Assembly: GCF_001679325.1 (NCBI RefSeq)
Contig: NZ_LZMX01000002.1
Origin: Haemophilus_D parainfluenzae_AD
Lineage (GTDB): Bacteria; Pseudomonadota; Gammaproteobacteria; Enterobacterales; Pasteurellaceae
Reading direction: 5' to 3' (one strand)
Length of the DNA stretch: 64,000 nt
Both the position numbers and the translations under genes were made by a program. Shown in pieces: positions 17,033 to 27,203 of this stretch; the stretch's first letter is position 1; each line of letters opens with the position of its first letter. The notes under the pieces are model-generated. The model did not search any database. It was not told the origin of the DNA and saw nothing but the letters and a program-made list of their open reading frames with translations.

Positions 17033-20000
17033 ATGAACAAGATTTTTAAGGTAATTTGGTGTAGTTCTAGCCAAGTATGGGTCGCTGTATCTGAATTATC
17101 AAAAGTAAAACCGGTATCTTCAGTTTCTAGCGTGAAGAAAACCTCTTCAGCAGTTTCAACGTTATTAAAAACAACCGCACTTGCGATACCATTTGCGTTA
17201 TCGCCACTTGCTGCGCATGCATATGTAGCAATTGGTGGAACCGCCTCTAACAATAATGGTTCGTGGTTTTCTGAGAGTGGAGCAACAGCTACCCCTAAAC
17301 AAGGAGCCGCGTTGACTTGGGCATATGATTACAAGAATCCAGGTAATAAGTCTTATGCTAATGCTAATGGAGCTAGTAACAGAGCTGATTCATATGCAGA
17401 TAATGGATTAACAGCATATGGTGTTGCTATTGGTAACAAAAGTAATGCATTGGATGATGCTGGTTCATCTAATGGTATCGCAATTGGTGATTACTCAGAT
17501 GCATCAGGTGGGTTAGCAACATCTATTGGTGCATTTTCTCATGCAACGAATACAGGTTCTACCGCTATTGGTACAGCTTCACGTGCAGCAGGCTTTAACT
17601 CATTAGCAATGATGCGTCAATCTGCAGCAATTGGTGATTATTCTGCTGCTATTGGTTCTGTGGCATATGCAAAAGGTTCTGCTAGTTTTGCATTTGGTGC
17701 ATCCGCTACAGCAAATGGTGATCAATCTATTGCAATTGGTAATACAGCACCTAAAACATTAGATGGTTTACCAGGTTCTGGTAGTGAAGCAAGAAGAACT
17801 AGATATGATGGTGAAAATAATACACAAACAAATGGTGATCGTTCTGTTGCAATTGGTTCTGGTGCTAAAACCAATGGTGATGACTCTTTTGCTTTTGGTT
17901 CTCTTGCAAAAACTGGTGAATTTTCTCTTGGTAAAGATGCTTATATTGAAGGAAATGTAACTCGTCCAAACACACCTGCTGCGAAAGCGATTGCATTCGG
18001 TACAAGTTCATCAGCATCGGGCAATAAATCTATTGCGTTTGGTTATAATACATTAGGTGGTAGCGAGAATTCTATTGCATTTGGTGTAGAAGCTAAGGCT
18101 CATAAGAAAGATGGTATTGCATTTGGTAGTAGTGCAAATGCCAGTGAGGCTAACTCGATTGCATTTGGTGGTAATGCACAAGCTTTACATGAAAATGTAA
18201 TCACTATCGGTAAAGATTCTAAAGCAACTAAAAAAGGTGCAATGACTATCGGTGAAGGCGCTCAATCTAATGCGAATAACTCATTGGCTTTAGGTAATGG
18301 CACCATTATCAATCAAGAAGATATCAAAAATAAAAATGCAAAATATACGAATGATGGCTTTGAAATTGAAAACGGTGTAGTTGCGATTGCAAATAAAGGT
18401 AAAGAGCGTCGTTTAGTAAATCTTGCTGCTGGTCGTGAAGATACTGATGCGGTAAATGTTAAACAATTATCTGAAGTAAATGATAATCTTGCGAAATCTA
18501 TCGCAGGACCAAATTACAATGGTTATACCGTTGATGGTAATGGTCGATATACCTATAAAGCGCCTGATTTTGAAATTAAGAATCAAACCCTTCATAATGT
18601 AAAAGAAGCGGTTGAATTGGCACAAACAAACTATGTAAGTGTTAAATCAACAATTGATCCAAAAACTGCAGGTAGTAACTACGATAATAAAGGTGCACAA
18701 GGTGCAGGTTCTATTGCATTAGGTGAATCAACAGGAACAAACGCTGCTGCTGTAGATTCAGTTGCTATCGGCCGTAATACGAAAGTAAATGGTAAAAATA
18801 CCGTTGCAATTGGTGCAAATATTACCGCTGCGACAAATGGTTCAGTGATCTTGGGTGATAGCTCAAAAGCTGATGGTTCGCATGCAACTGAAACTGTAGC
18901 AAGTAAAGAAATTGATGGCCACACTTATACTTTTGAAGGTAAAGCAAAAGATGCAGGTCGTTTTGTAAGCGTTGGTGAAAAAGGCAACGAGCGTCAAATT
19001 AAAAATGTAGCTGCAGGTCATGTAGAATCTAATTCAACAGATGCGATTAATGGTTCTCAATTATATGCCGTAGCATCACGTGTTGAACAAGGCTGGAAAA
19101 TTACAGCAGCGCAAACAGGTACCGGTGAAGTAAGCGGTAATGCTGAGAAAAAAGTTGCAATGGGTGATACCGTTACATTTACAGCTGGAAATAACATTAA
19201 GATTACTCAAAATGAGAAAAACTTAACTGTTGCGACAAAAGAAAATGTCACTTTCACTAATGTCACTACTGGCAATACTTCTTTAGATGATAAAGGCTTA
19301 ACTATTAAAAATGGTCCAAGCGTAACTAAAGATGGCGTTAATGCTGGCAATAAGAAAATTACTAATGTAGAAGATGGTAAAATTTCTGCAGACAGTAAAG
19401 ATGCCGTAAATGGTTCACAGCTTCACGCAACTAACCAAAATGTGACTAACAATGCGAATAATATCGCAAATAATGCACAAAATATTACTAAAAATGCGCA
19501 AAATATCACCAAGAATGCAGAGAATATTGCTAAAGGTTTAAACTTTAAAGGTGATAATGCAGATGTAACAGTAAATCGTCAATTAGGCGAAACATTGAAT
19601 GTCACTGGTGGTGCAGATAAAGAGCAATTAACCGATAATAACATTGGTGTTATTGGTGAGAAAAATTCAAGTGCTGCTACAGGTGGTTTAGCAATTAAAT
19701 TAGCAAAAGATCTTAAAGGTTTAAACAGTGTTGAAACCAAACAGATTAAACTTGGCGATAACAATAGTAATACCACAATTAAATACGAGGGAGATCGTAT
19801 TAAATATGGTGATAAAACTGTTGCTAATTTAGATGATGAAAAACATATTACTAACACTACTTATGCAGTAGGTAACGATGGTAATGTAAGTTTAACTTAC
19901 ACAGATGGTAAAGGTAATGTTGTTAATGGTATGACAGCAACGATTACTGGTGTGGCTAAAAATGATCTTTCTAACATCAATAATGATGGCAAAAAAGTGA

Positions 20001-23000
20001 TTACTGGTTTAGGAACCATCGTTGAAGCCGCTGATAGTTCTGTTACTGTAACGAATACAACTGATGCTGTAGGTCGTACTACATATAAAGTAAAAGCGAA
20101 TGTACCGGGAGCTGATGCATTTAATATTAAATACAAAGCAAATGGTGCAAATGAGCAAACTGTAACATTAAATAAAGGTTTAGATTTCACTGATGGTAAC
20201 TTCACCACTGCATCAGTAGCTGAAAATGGTGTGGTCAAGTATGATGTGAAGACTGGTAATATCACAAATGGTGTAGATGGTAAAACTGGTGTCAATGGTA
20301 ATGATGGCTTAGCAACTGTGAAAACTGTTGTTGAAGCAATCAATAACAGTGGTTGGTTAGCAAATGCAACTAAATCAACAGGTGAACTTGATGGCACATC
20401 AACCGCAACGAAAGTGAAACCGGGTGCAGTTGTAAACTTTGATGCGGGTAAAAACTTAACCGTTAAACAACAAATTAATGGTGATAACCATACTTATACT
20501 TATTCATTAAGCAAAGACATTGAAGTTGAAAATGTTGTTGTTACTGGTAAAGATGGTAAAGACGGCAAAATCGGCTTAAATGGTAAAGATGGTACTAATG
20601 GTAAAAATGGTACAAACCGCGTAGATATCCAAGTCGAGAAAGGTGTCGATGGTGTTGAAGGTAAAAATGGTGCAGATGGCATCTCTCGTGTTGTTTATGA
20701 AGATGGCAAAGGCAAACATACTGTTGCAACCATGGAAGACGGCTTGAAATTTAAAGGTGATGACAGCACAGTTATTGCTAAGAAATTAAATGAGCAGTTA
20801 GATATTATTGGTGGCGCAGATAAGACTAAATTGACAGAAAACAACATTGGTGTGAATAGCAAAGATGGTAAGTTAAATGTTCAATTATCTAAAGATATCA
20901 ATTTAACTGATGCTGGTTCAATTAAGTTTGGTGATAACAATTTAGCCATTAATAAAGATGGTTTAACAATCACTAATGGTCCAAGTGTGACTAAAGACGG
21001 TATCAATGCAGGTAATAAAGCAATCACAAACGTGAAAGCGGGTACAAATGATACCGATGCTGTGAATGTTAGCCAGTTAAATGCAGTGAAAGCAGCTGAA
21101 CGTCATATTAAACCAGGTGAGTATGCAGTAGATAACAGCGGCAACGTAACCATGACTTATTTAGATGGTAATGGCCAAGATGTTACAAATGAAAAAGCGG
21201 TTATCACAGGCGTGGCTAAAAATGACTTAAGTAATATCACTAACGATGGTAAAAAAGTGATTACTGGCTTAGGTACTGTAGTTAAGCAAGGCGATAATGT
21301 TACAGTTACCGAGGAAACAGATTCTACTACAGGTCAAAAAACCTATACTGTTAGCACCTCTAAACAAAACTTAGGTGATGCAGAATTAGTATATAAATCT
21401 AATGGTGATGCTACAACTAAGAAAAAAGTTAAAGTATCAGAAGGTTTAGATTTCACAAACGGTAACTTCACGACAGCATCAGTGGATGAAAATGGTGTGG
21501 TTAAATACGATGTAAACGTTGGTGAGATCGAAAACGGTGCAAATGGTAAAGATGGCAAACCTGGCGTTAAAGGTAATGATGGCTTAGCAACCGTGAAAAC
21601 TGTCGTTGAAGCAATCAATAACAGTGGTTGGTTAGCGAATGCAACTAAATCAACAGGTGAAATTGAAGGTACATCAACCGCAACTAAAGTGAAACCGGGC
21701 GCAGTTGTGAACTTTGACGCAGGTAAAAACTTAAAAGTTAAACAAACGCTTAATGGTGATGATCATACTTATACCTATTCCTTAGATAGCAACTTAACTA
21801 ACTTAGACAAAGTTGTGGTTAATGGTAAAGATGGTGTTAATGGTAAAGATGGTGTAACTATCACTGGTCCAAATGGTGCTAAAGGTGAAGATGGTAAAGT
21901 CGGAATCACCGGCAAAGATGGTAAAGACGCTGTATCTATCGCAGGTAAAGATGGCGTTGGTCACATCGGTTTAACTGGTCCTAAAGGCGCAGATGGTAGC
22001 GACGGTAAATCTGTTGATATCTCAACAAATGATGGTACACAAACTTTAGTGAACCAAGAGCCAGGTACCGATAAATCACAACGTATCGTTTACACACCGA
22101 AAGATAAAGACGGTAATCCAATTAAAGGCAAAGACGGCAAAGATATTGTTCGTGAAGTTGCAACAATGGATGATGGTTTGAAATTCGCTGGAGATGATGG
22201 TCAAACTGATGACTCTAAAGTAATAGCGAAAAAACTTAACCAAAAAGTTGATATTGTAGGTGGTGCAGACAAAACTAAATTGACAGAAAACAACATTGGC
22301 GTGAATAACAAAGATGGTAAGTTAAATGTTCAATTGTCTAAAGATATCAATTTAACTGATGCTGGTTCAATTAAGTTTGGCGATGATTTAACAATTAACA
22401 ATAATGGCTTAACTATTAAAGATGGTCCAAGTATAACTAAGACTGGTATCGATGGTGGTAATAAGCAAATTAAAAATGTTGCTGAAGGCACAGAAGATAA
22501 TGATGCTGTAACTGTTAAACAGTTAAAAGATTCAAAAACAGCACTTGTAAATGGTAAAAACACAACTGTAACAGGCACTGGTACAAGTGTAGATCCATAT
22601 AAAGTGAATGTTGAGGGTGCATTAACTGATATTACATCAATCACAAACAAAGATGGTAACGGTAAAGTTGAATTTGCAGCTGATCAAGTTGTTAATGTCG
22701 CAGGTGATAATCCAATCAAATTGGATGCGAAAACAGGTGATATTACAGGCTTAACTAACAAAACTATTGATGGTTCTGATTTTGCGACTAAAGGACGTGC
22801 CGCAACGGAAGAACAATTAAAAGCTACAGGTGATCAAATTACCAATAATTTAACTAAAAAAGGTTTAAATTTTGGTGCACAATCGGGTGAAGTTATTCAC
22901 AAAAATTTAGGTGATCAACTTGATATTGTGGGTGAAGGCACTAAAGCTGATGATCGTTATGATGCAACTAACATCAAAACCATGACTAAAGATGGCAAAG

Positions 23001-25966
23001 TTGTAGTTGGTCTTGCTAAAGATCTTACTGCAGACAATGTAACTGTCGGCCAAAAAGGTGAAAATGGTAAAGACGGTGTTGATGGCCAAATTGGTGTGAA
23101 TGGTAAAGACGGTTCAGGTGTCGCAATTAATGGTAAAGATGGCTCAATCGGCTTGAAAGGCAAAGATGGAGAGAATGCTGTAACCATTAAGACTGCTGAA
23201 GGTCCTGCAGGTGTGAACGGTAAAGATGGTGAAACTAAACCTCGTTTAGTTGTGAATAATGAAAAAGTTGCTACCTTAAAAGATGGCTTAAAATTCAAAG
23301 GCGATAAGGGTGATTCTATTGCTAAAGAACTAAATGAAGAGCTAGAAATTTTAGGTAAATTAGATCCGAATGCTGCAGTGACAGATAAAAACTTACGTGT
23401 TGACAACGATGCTGGCAAGCTAGTTCTGAAGATGGCTAAACAGCTACAAGACTTAACTAGCGCAACATTCATTGATGAAACAACAGGCAATAAATCTGTT
23501 ATCAATGGCAATGGTTTAACTGTGACACCAAAAGATGCAGATAACACTAAAACAGTTAGTGTAACTGATAAGGGCTTAAATAACGGTGGAAACCAAATCG
23601 TTAATGTTGATAGTGGCTTGAAAGACGCAACAGGAAACAAAGTTACTTTGGAAAATGCTACTGGAAATACATTAAAGAATGCAGTTAATGTTGGTGACCT
23701 AAAAGATACTATTAGTAACATTACCAACAATGGTTTTGGTTTAACTGACGAAAATGGTAATGATGTTAAAGCTAAACTTGGTGAGACTGTAACAGTTAAA
23801 GGTGACGGTAGTGTAACCACTAAAGTTATCGAAGAAGGCGGTAAAGCGAAATTACAAGTTGGCTTAAACAAAGATGTCACCATTGGTAATGATAAAGAAC
23901 CTGGTACTATCACAGTTAAAGGTGAAAATGGTAAAGATGGTATCTCTATCAACGGTAAAGATGGCACTATCGGCCTGAAAGGTGAAGATGGTAAAGACGG
24001 CATTGCCTTAAATGGTAAAGACGGTACTATCGGCATCAACGGTAAAGATGGTTCTAACGGTAAAATCACTGTTGCGCAAGGTCAAGCAGGTCTTGATGGT
24101 AACGATGGTAAAGACGGTAAAACTAAGACCCGTATCGTTTACGAAAAACCAAATGGTGATAAGGAAGAAGTGGCAACACTTAACGATGGCTTGAAATTTA
24201 CAGGCAATAATGAAGTCGTTAATAGCCATAAATTAAATTCTTTAGTCACTATTAAAGGTGAAGGCGTTGACAAAGCTGCATCTGATGCATTTAAATCAGC
24301 AGCAGGTAACGTCAATGTTAAAGCTGATGGTAAAGGTACCTTAGAAGTTCAACTTGCTAAAGACTTGAAAAATATTGATTCTATCTCAAATAAAGATGGT
24401 CAAAAAATCGAGTTTAAAGATGGTGGTACAACTATTTCTGGTGGTAACGTAAGCGTTGATGGCAATAACATTACTCATGTTAAGGCTGGTAAAGATGACA
24501 CTGATGCTGTGAATGTTAAACAGTTGAAAGACGGTATTGCTCAAGCTACAACGAAAGTAGCTGCAGGCAAAAACGTGACTGTTGAACCTAAGAAAAATGC
24601 AGATGGTAGTACAACCTATACTGTTGCAACTAAAGATGATGTTGACTTTACTTCAGTAACCACAGGTAAAACCACAATGAATGATGGTGGAATTACTATC
24701 AAAGCAGCTGAAGGTGGTAAAACTAACGTTACCTTAACCAATAAAGGTTTAGATAACGGCGGTAATAAAGTAGTAAATGTTGCAGATGGTGATATTAGTG
24801 CAACATCTAAAGATGCTGTAAACGGTTCACAATTGCACAACACTAAAGTAGAGCTTACTAATAAAGGTTTAGACTTTGGTGCGCAATCCGGTGCTGATAT
24901 TCACAAAAACTTAGGTGAAAAACTTGAGATTGTGGGTGAAGGTACTAAAGCTGATGATCGTTATGATGCAACTAACATCAAAACGATGACCAAAGATGGT
25001 AAAGTCGTTATCGGTTTAGATAAAGACTTGAAATCTGATTCTGTAACAGTTGGTTCAGTTGGTAAAGATGGTAAACCAGGCGTCGATGGTAAAGTTGGCG
25101 TAAACGGTAAAGATGGTTCATCAGTCGTGATTAACGGCAAAGATGGTTCTATCGGCTTAACTGGTCCTAAAGGTGCTGATGGCAAATCTCCATCAATTAC
25201 AGTAAGAACCGAAAATGGTACAACAACTGTAAATGAGAAAGATGCGGGTAAACCTGTTGAACGTATTAAATATACAGATAGCAACAATAATACTCGTGAA
25301 GTAGCAACTTTGGATGATGGCTTGAAGTTTACCGGTGACGATGGTAAAACAGTTAATCGTACTCTTGGTTCTAACTTGAATATCAAAGGTGGTGCAAAAG
25401 ATGCAACCTCTAAAGATAATATCCGTATTACTAATGATGGTAAGAATGGGTTAAAAGTTCAGTTAGCTAACAATGTTACACTTGATAACAATGGTAGTGT
25501 GAATATTGGTGGAACCCGAGTTGATGATAACGGTATTACAACCAACAACGGTAAAGGACCTAGCGTAACCAATAACGGTGTTAATGCGGGTAACCAAAAA
25601 ATTACTAACGTGAAAGACGGTGCAGTTAACGCGACATCAAAAGATGCAGTTAATGGTTCACAATTACATCGAGCTGTTCAAAACATTGACAATAAATTTG
25701 GTGATGTTTACGGTAAGATGAATAAGATCAATAAAGAAGCTCGTGCAGGAATTGCCGGTGCGAATGCCGCAGCTGGTTTACCACAAGTTTACTTACCGGG
25801 TAAATCAATGGTTGCAGCATCAGCAGGTACCTTCAAAGGTCAAAATGCACTAGCAATTGGTTATTCACGTTCAAGTGATAATGGTAAAGTTATCTTGAAA
25901 CTTCAAGGTAATGCCAATACCCAAGGTGATGTGGGTGGTTCTGTAGGTGTTGGTTACCAATGGTAA
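17033..25966 (+). CDS. Giant trimeric autotransporter adhesin (Hia/Hsf/YadA type) with collagen-like modules
   Basis: A 2977-residue outer-membrane homotrimer. In order it has an extended signal peptide region (MNKIFKVIWCSSSQVWVAVSE) with predicted cleavage after AHA63, then a large YadA-type head (about 64-465) built of AIG/AFG repeats. A neck follows near 475 (DAVNVKQLSEVND) and a second short head at about 557-613. A long stalk has Trp-ring-like motifs (NNSGWLANATK near 1103 and 1528) and repeated necks (DAVNGSQLH, DAVNVSQLN). Five Gly-X-Y rich blocks begin near residues 1172, 1598, 2006, 2295 and 2675. The C-terminal membrane anchor occupies the last 95 residues or so (ARAGIAGANAAAGLPQV, ending SVGVGYQW). 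The ribosome binding site is AGGATG. It is flanked by its own promoter and terminator. The likely role is adhesion to host matrix or cells; the ligand cannot be read from sequence. Confidence 0.93.
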   Translation: MNKIFKVIWCSSSQVWVAVSELSKVKPVSSVSSVKKTSSAVSTLLKTTALAIPFALSPLAAHAYVAIGGTASNNNGSWFSESGATATPKQGAALTWAYDYKNPGNKSYANANGASNRADSYADNGLTAYGVAIGNKSNALDDAGSSNGIAIGDYSDASGGLATSIGAFSHATNTGSTAIGTASRAAGFNSLAMMRQSAAIGDYSAAIGSVAYAKGSASFAFGASATANGDQSIAIGNTAPKTLDGLPGSGSEARRTRYDGENNTQTNGDRSVAIGSGAKTNGDDSFAFGSLAKTGEFSLGKDAYIEGNVTRPNTPAAKAIAFGTSSSASGNKSIAFGYNTLGGSENSIAFGVEAKAHKKDGIAFGSSANASEANSIAFGGNAQALHENVITIGKDSKATKKGAMTIGEGAQSNANNSLALGNGTIINQEDIKNKNAKYTNDGFEIENGVVAIANKGKERRLVNLAAGREDTDAVNVKQLSEVNDNLAKSIAGPNYNGYTVDGNGRYTYKAPDFEIKNQTLHNVKEAVELAQTNYVSVKSTIDPKTAGSNYDNKGAQGAGSIALGESTGTNAAAVDSVAIGRNTKVNGKNTVAIGANITAATNGSVILGDSSKADGSHATETVASKEIDGHTYTFEGKAKDAGRFVSVGEKGNERQIKNVAAGHVESNSTDAINGSQLYAVASRVEQGWKITAAQTGTGEVSGNAEKKVAMGDTVTFTAGNNIKITQNEKNLTVATKENVTFTNVTTGNTSLDDKGLTIKNGPSVTKDGVNAGNKKITNVEDGKISADSKDAVNGSQLHATNQNVTNNANNIANNAQNITKNAQNITKNAENIAKGLNFKGDNADVTVNRQLGETLNVTGGADKEQLTDNNIGVIGEKNSSAATGGLAIKLAKDLKGLNSVETKQIKLGDNNSNTTIKYEGDRIKYGDKTVANLDDEKHITNTTYAVGNDGNVSLTYTDGKGNVVNGMTATITGVAKNDLSNINNDGKKVITGLGTIVEAADSSVTVTNTTDAVGRTTYKVKANVPGADAFNIKYKANGANEQTVTLNKGLDFTDGNFTTASVAENGVVKYDVKTGNITNGVDGKTGVNGNDGLATVKTVVEAINNSGWLANATKSTGELDGTSTATKVKPGAVVNFDAGKNLTVKQQINGDNHTYTYSLSKDIEVENVVVTGKDGKDGKIGLNGKDGTNGKNGTNRVDIQVEKGVDGVEGKNGADGISRVVYEDGKGKHTVATMEDGLKFKGDDSTVIAKKLNEQLDIIGGADKTKLTENNIGVNSKDGKLNVQLSKDINLTDAGSIKFGDNNLAINKDGLTITNGPSVTKDGINAGNKAITNVKAGTNDTDAVNVSQLNAVKAAERHIKPGEYAVDNSGNVTMTYLDGNGQDVTNEKAVITGVAKNDLSNITNDGKKVITGLGTVVKQGDNVTVTEETDSTTGQKTYTVSTSKQNLGDAELVYKSNGDATTKKKVKVSEGLDFTNGNFTTASVDENGVVKYDVNVGEIENGANGKDGKPGVKGNDGLATVKTVVEAINNSGWLANATKSTGEIEGTSTATKVKPGAVVNFDAGKNLKVKQTLNGDDHTYTYSLDSNLTNLDKVVVNGKDGVNGKDGVTITGPNGAKGEDGKVGITGKDGKDAVSIAGKDGVGHIGLTGPKGADGSDGKSVDISTNDGTQTLVNQEPGTDKSQRIVYTPKDKDGNPIKGKDGKDIVREVATMDDGLKFAGDDGQTDDSKVIAKKLNQKVDIVGGADKTKLTENNIGVNNKDGKLNVQLSKDINLTDAGSIKFGDDLTINNNGLTIKDGPSITKTGIDGGNKQIKNVAEGTEDNDAVTVKQLKDSKTALVNGKNTTVTGTGTSVDPYKVNVEGALTDITSITNKDGNGKVEFAADQVVNVAGDNPIKLDAKTGDITGLTNKTIDGSDFATKGRAATEEQLKATGDQITNNLTKKGLNFGAQSGEVIHKNLGDQLDIVGEGTKADDRYDATNIKTMTKDGKVVVGLAKDLTADNVTVGQKGENGKDGVDGQIGVNGKDGSGVAINGKDGSIGLKGKDGENAVTIKTAEGPAGVNGKDGETKPRLVVNNEKVATLKDGLKFKGDKGDSIAKELNEELEILGKLDPNAAVTDKNLRVDNDAGKLVLKMAKQLQDLTSATFIDETTGNKSVINGNGLTVTPKDADNTKTVSVTDKGLNNGGNQIVNVDSGLKDATGNKVTLENATGNTLKNAVNVGDLKDTISNITNNGFGLTDENGNDVKAKLGETVTVKGDGSVTTKVIEEGGKAKLQVGLNKDVTIGNDKEPGTITVKGENGKDGISINGKDGTIGLKGEDGKDGIALNGKDGTIGINGKDGSNGKITVAQGQAGLDGNDGKDGKTKTRIVYEKPNGDKEEVATLNDGLKFTGNNEVVNSHKLNSLVTIKGEGVDKAASDAFKSAAGNVNVKADGKGTLEVQLAKDLKNIDSISNKDGQKIEFKDGGTTISGGNVSVDGNNITHVKAGKDDTDAVNVKQLKDGIAQATTKVAAGKNVTVEPKKNADGSTTYTVATKDDVDFTSVTTGKTTMNDGGITIKAAEGGKTNVTLTNKGLDNGGNKVVNVADGDISATSKDAVNGSQLHNTKVELTNKGLDFGAQSGADIHKNLGEKLEIVGEGTKADDRYDATNIKTMTKDGKVVIGLDKDLKSDSVTVGSVGKDGKPGVDGKVGVNGKDGSSVVINGKDGSIGLTGPKGADGKSPSITVRTENGTTTVNEKDAGKPVERIKYTDSNNNTREVATLDDGLKFTGDDGKTVNRTLGSNLNIKGGAKDATSKDNIRITNDGKNGLKVQLANNVTLDNNGSVNIGGTRVDDNGITTNNGKGPSVTNNGVNAGNQKITNVKDGAVNATSKDAVNGSQLHRAVQNIDNKFGDVYGKMNKINKEARAGIAGANAAAGLPQVYLPGKSMVAASAGTFKGQNALAIGYSRSSDNGKVILKLQGNANTQGDVGGSVGVGYQW
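20300..21788 (+). repeat. Direct duplication inside the adhesin (Trp-ring/stalk unit)
   Basis: About 213 bases starting at 20300 recur at 21575 with near identity. Both encode NDGLATVKTVVEAINNSG and the following Trp-ring-like segment, ending in HTYTYSL. The offset is 1275 bases, exactly 425 codons, so the copies stay in frame. This points to expansion by in-frame duplication. Confidence 0.8.
20540..25345 (+). repeat. Five collagen-like modules in the adhesin stalk
   Basis: Each module consists of a Gly-X-Y rich block (GKDGKDG type), then a variant of R-x-V-Y...VAT-x-x-DGLKF-x-GD, then a beta-like ...LxVQLxKDL segment. The blocks start near 20546, 21826, 23048, 23917 and 25055. The DGLKF motif follows at about 20736, 22170, 23280, 24186 and 25315. 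At DNA level the blocks are runs of GGT-AAA-GAT codons, which produce spurious long antisense ORFs. Confidence 0.8.
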
Positions 25967-26002
25967 TAGCCATTTAGTAATAATATCTATTAGATAATAG
26001 TT

Positions 26003-26038
26003 AAAGACTGGTTTTAGAGATAAAACCAGTCTTTTTTT
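26003..26038 (+). terminator. Intrinsic terminator of the adhesin gene
   Basis: A 14-bp stem AAAGACTGGTTTTA (26003-26016) and its complement (26021-26034) around a GAGA tetraloop, ending in a T-tract. It is a very strong terminator. Confidence 0.92.
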
Positions 26039-26150
26039 ATTTTTCAGTGTTTATTTAAAATATGATTTTTGTCATAGATTTTCATTAAAATATCAAGGAA
26101 AATACGGTGAGAAAATTCTGTTAATTTTGACCGCTCTTTAAGGAGACAAT

Positions 26151-27068
26151 ATGTATTACGGTATTGATATCGGTGGCACAAAGATTGAATTGGCTGCTTT
26201 TAATGAAAAATTAGAAAAACGTTATACTGAACGCGTGCCAACGCCACAAACAGATTACCAAGATTGGTTACAGGCGATCAAAACGCTAGTAGAACGAGCT
26301 GATGCCCATTTTGGTGAAAAAGGTACAGTAGGTTTAGGCTTGCCAGGATTTGTTAATTTAACAACCGGGCTTGCTGAAGTCACGAATATTCGTGTTGCAG
26401 ATAATAAGCCGATTTTGGCCGATCTTGAACGCGTTTTAGGTCGTGAAGTACGGGCAGAAAATGATGCCAATTGTTTTGCTCTCTCGGAAGCTTGTGATGA
26501 AGAAAATACTCAATATCCTTCTGTATTAGGGCTTATTTTGGGGACAGGCTTTGGTGGTGGTTTTGTAATTAATGGCAAAATTCACTCAGGACAAGTCGGG
26601 ATGGCAGGGGAGTTAGGCCACCTTCAATTAAATTATCATGCCTTAAAATTATTAGGCTGGGATAAAGCGCCAATTTACCAATGTGGTTGTGGCAATCAGG
26701 CTTGTTTAGATACGTATATTTCTGGTCGCGGCTTTGAAATGTTGTACCGTGATTTAAAAGGGGAAGAGTTATCAGCCAAAGAGATTATCGATAGCTTTTA
26801 TGCGAAAGAGGAAAGTGCGGTTGATTTTGTTCGTATTTTTGTTGAATTAGCGGCGATTTCTATTGGCAATATTATCACGGCATTTGATCCGCATATGATT
26901 GTGTTAGGTGGTGGCTTATCGAATTTTGATTATCTTTATGAAGCCTTACCCAAAGCATTGCCTGCTCATTTAATGCGTAGTGCAAAAGTGCCACCAATTA
27001 AAAAAGCAAAACATGGTGATTCGGGTGGTGTTCGTGGAGCCGCTGCATTATTTTTAAACTGCAGATAG
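26151..27068 (+). CDS. nagK: N-acetyl-D-glucosamine kinase NagK (ROK family)
   Basis: Phosphorylates free N-acetylglucosamine, for example from murein recycling, to GlcNAc-6-phosphate. The phosphate-binding loop is YGIDIGGTKIELA at the N-terminus. The sugar-binding motifs are AENDANCFALSEA and GELGHLQL. The ROK zinc site is QCGCGNQACLDTYISGRG. Length (305 residues) matches NagK of Haemophilus and E. coli. AAGGAGA lies 5 bases before the ATG. It is followed by its own terminator and then the AgcS symporter, an order I recall from H. influenzae. Confidence 0.92.
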   Translation: MYYGIDIGGTKIELAAFNEKLEKRYTERVPTPQTDYQDWLQAIKTLVERADAHFGEKGTVGLGLPGFVNLTTGLAEVTNIRVADNKPILADLERVLGREVRAENDANCFALSEACDEENTQYPSVLGLILGTGFGGGFVINGKIHSGQVGMAGELGHLQLNYHALKLLGWDKAPIYQCGCGNQACLDTYISGRGFEMLYRDLKGEELSAKEIIDSFYAKEESAVDFVRIFVELAAISIGNIITAFDPHMIVLGGGLSNFDYLYEALPKALPAHLMRSAKVPPIKKAKHGDSGGVRGAAALFLNCR

Positions 27069-27122
27069 ATTTAATTTAAAAATGCAGTAAAAATTTAAAT
27101 AAATTTTATTTTATAAGACAAG

Positions 27123-27156
27123 AATCCAGTTTTTCTTTAAGAAAACTGGATTTTTT
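27123..27156 (+). terminator. Intrinsic terminator after nagK
   Basis: Stem AATCCAGTTTT (27123-27133) pairs with AAAACTGGATT (27142-27152), followed by a T-tract. Confidence 0.88.
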
Positions 27157-27203
27157 CTTTTGTTTCTCTACAATCAGAACATTGATTTTTAGGTGAGGTT
27201 TTT

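Noticed and set aside
22957..24069. A 370-codon minus-strand open frame (and several others) antisense to the adhesin
   Set aside because: They are rich in Ser, Pro and Leu because they read the complement of GGT-AAA-GAT repeats. No ribosome binding site or domain is seen, so they are composition artefacts.
27069..27203. Glycine riboswitch before the AgcS symporter
   Set aside because: The leader contains only the nagK terminator and AT-rich sequence; no glycine aptamer core was found.
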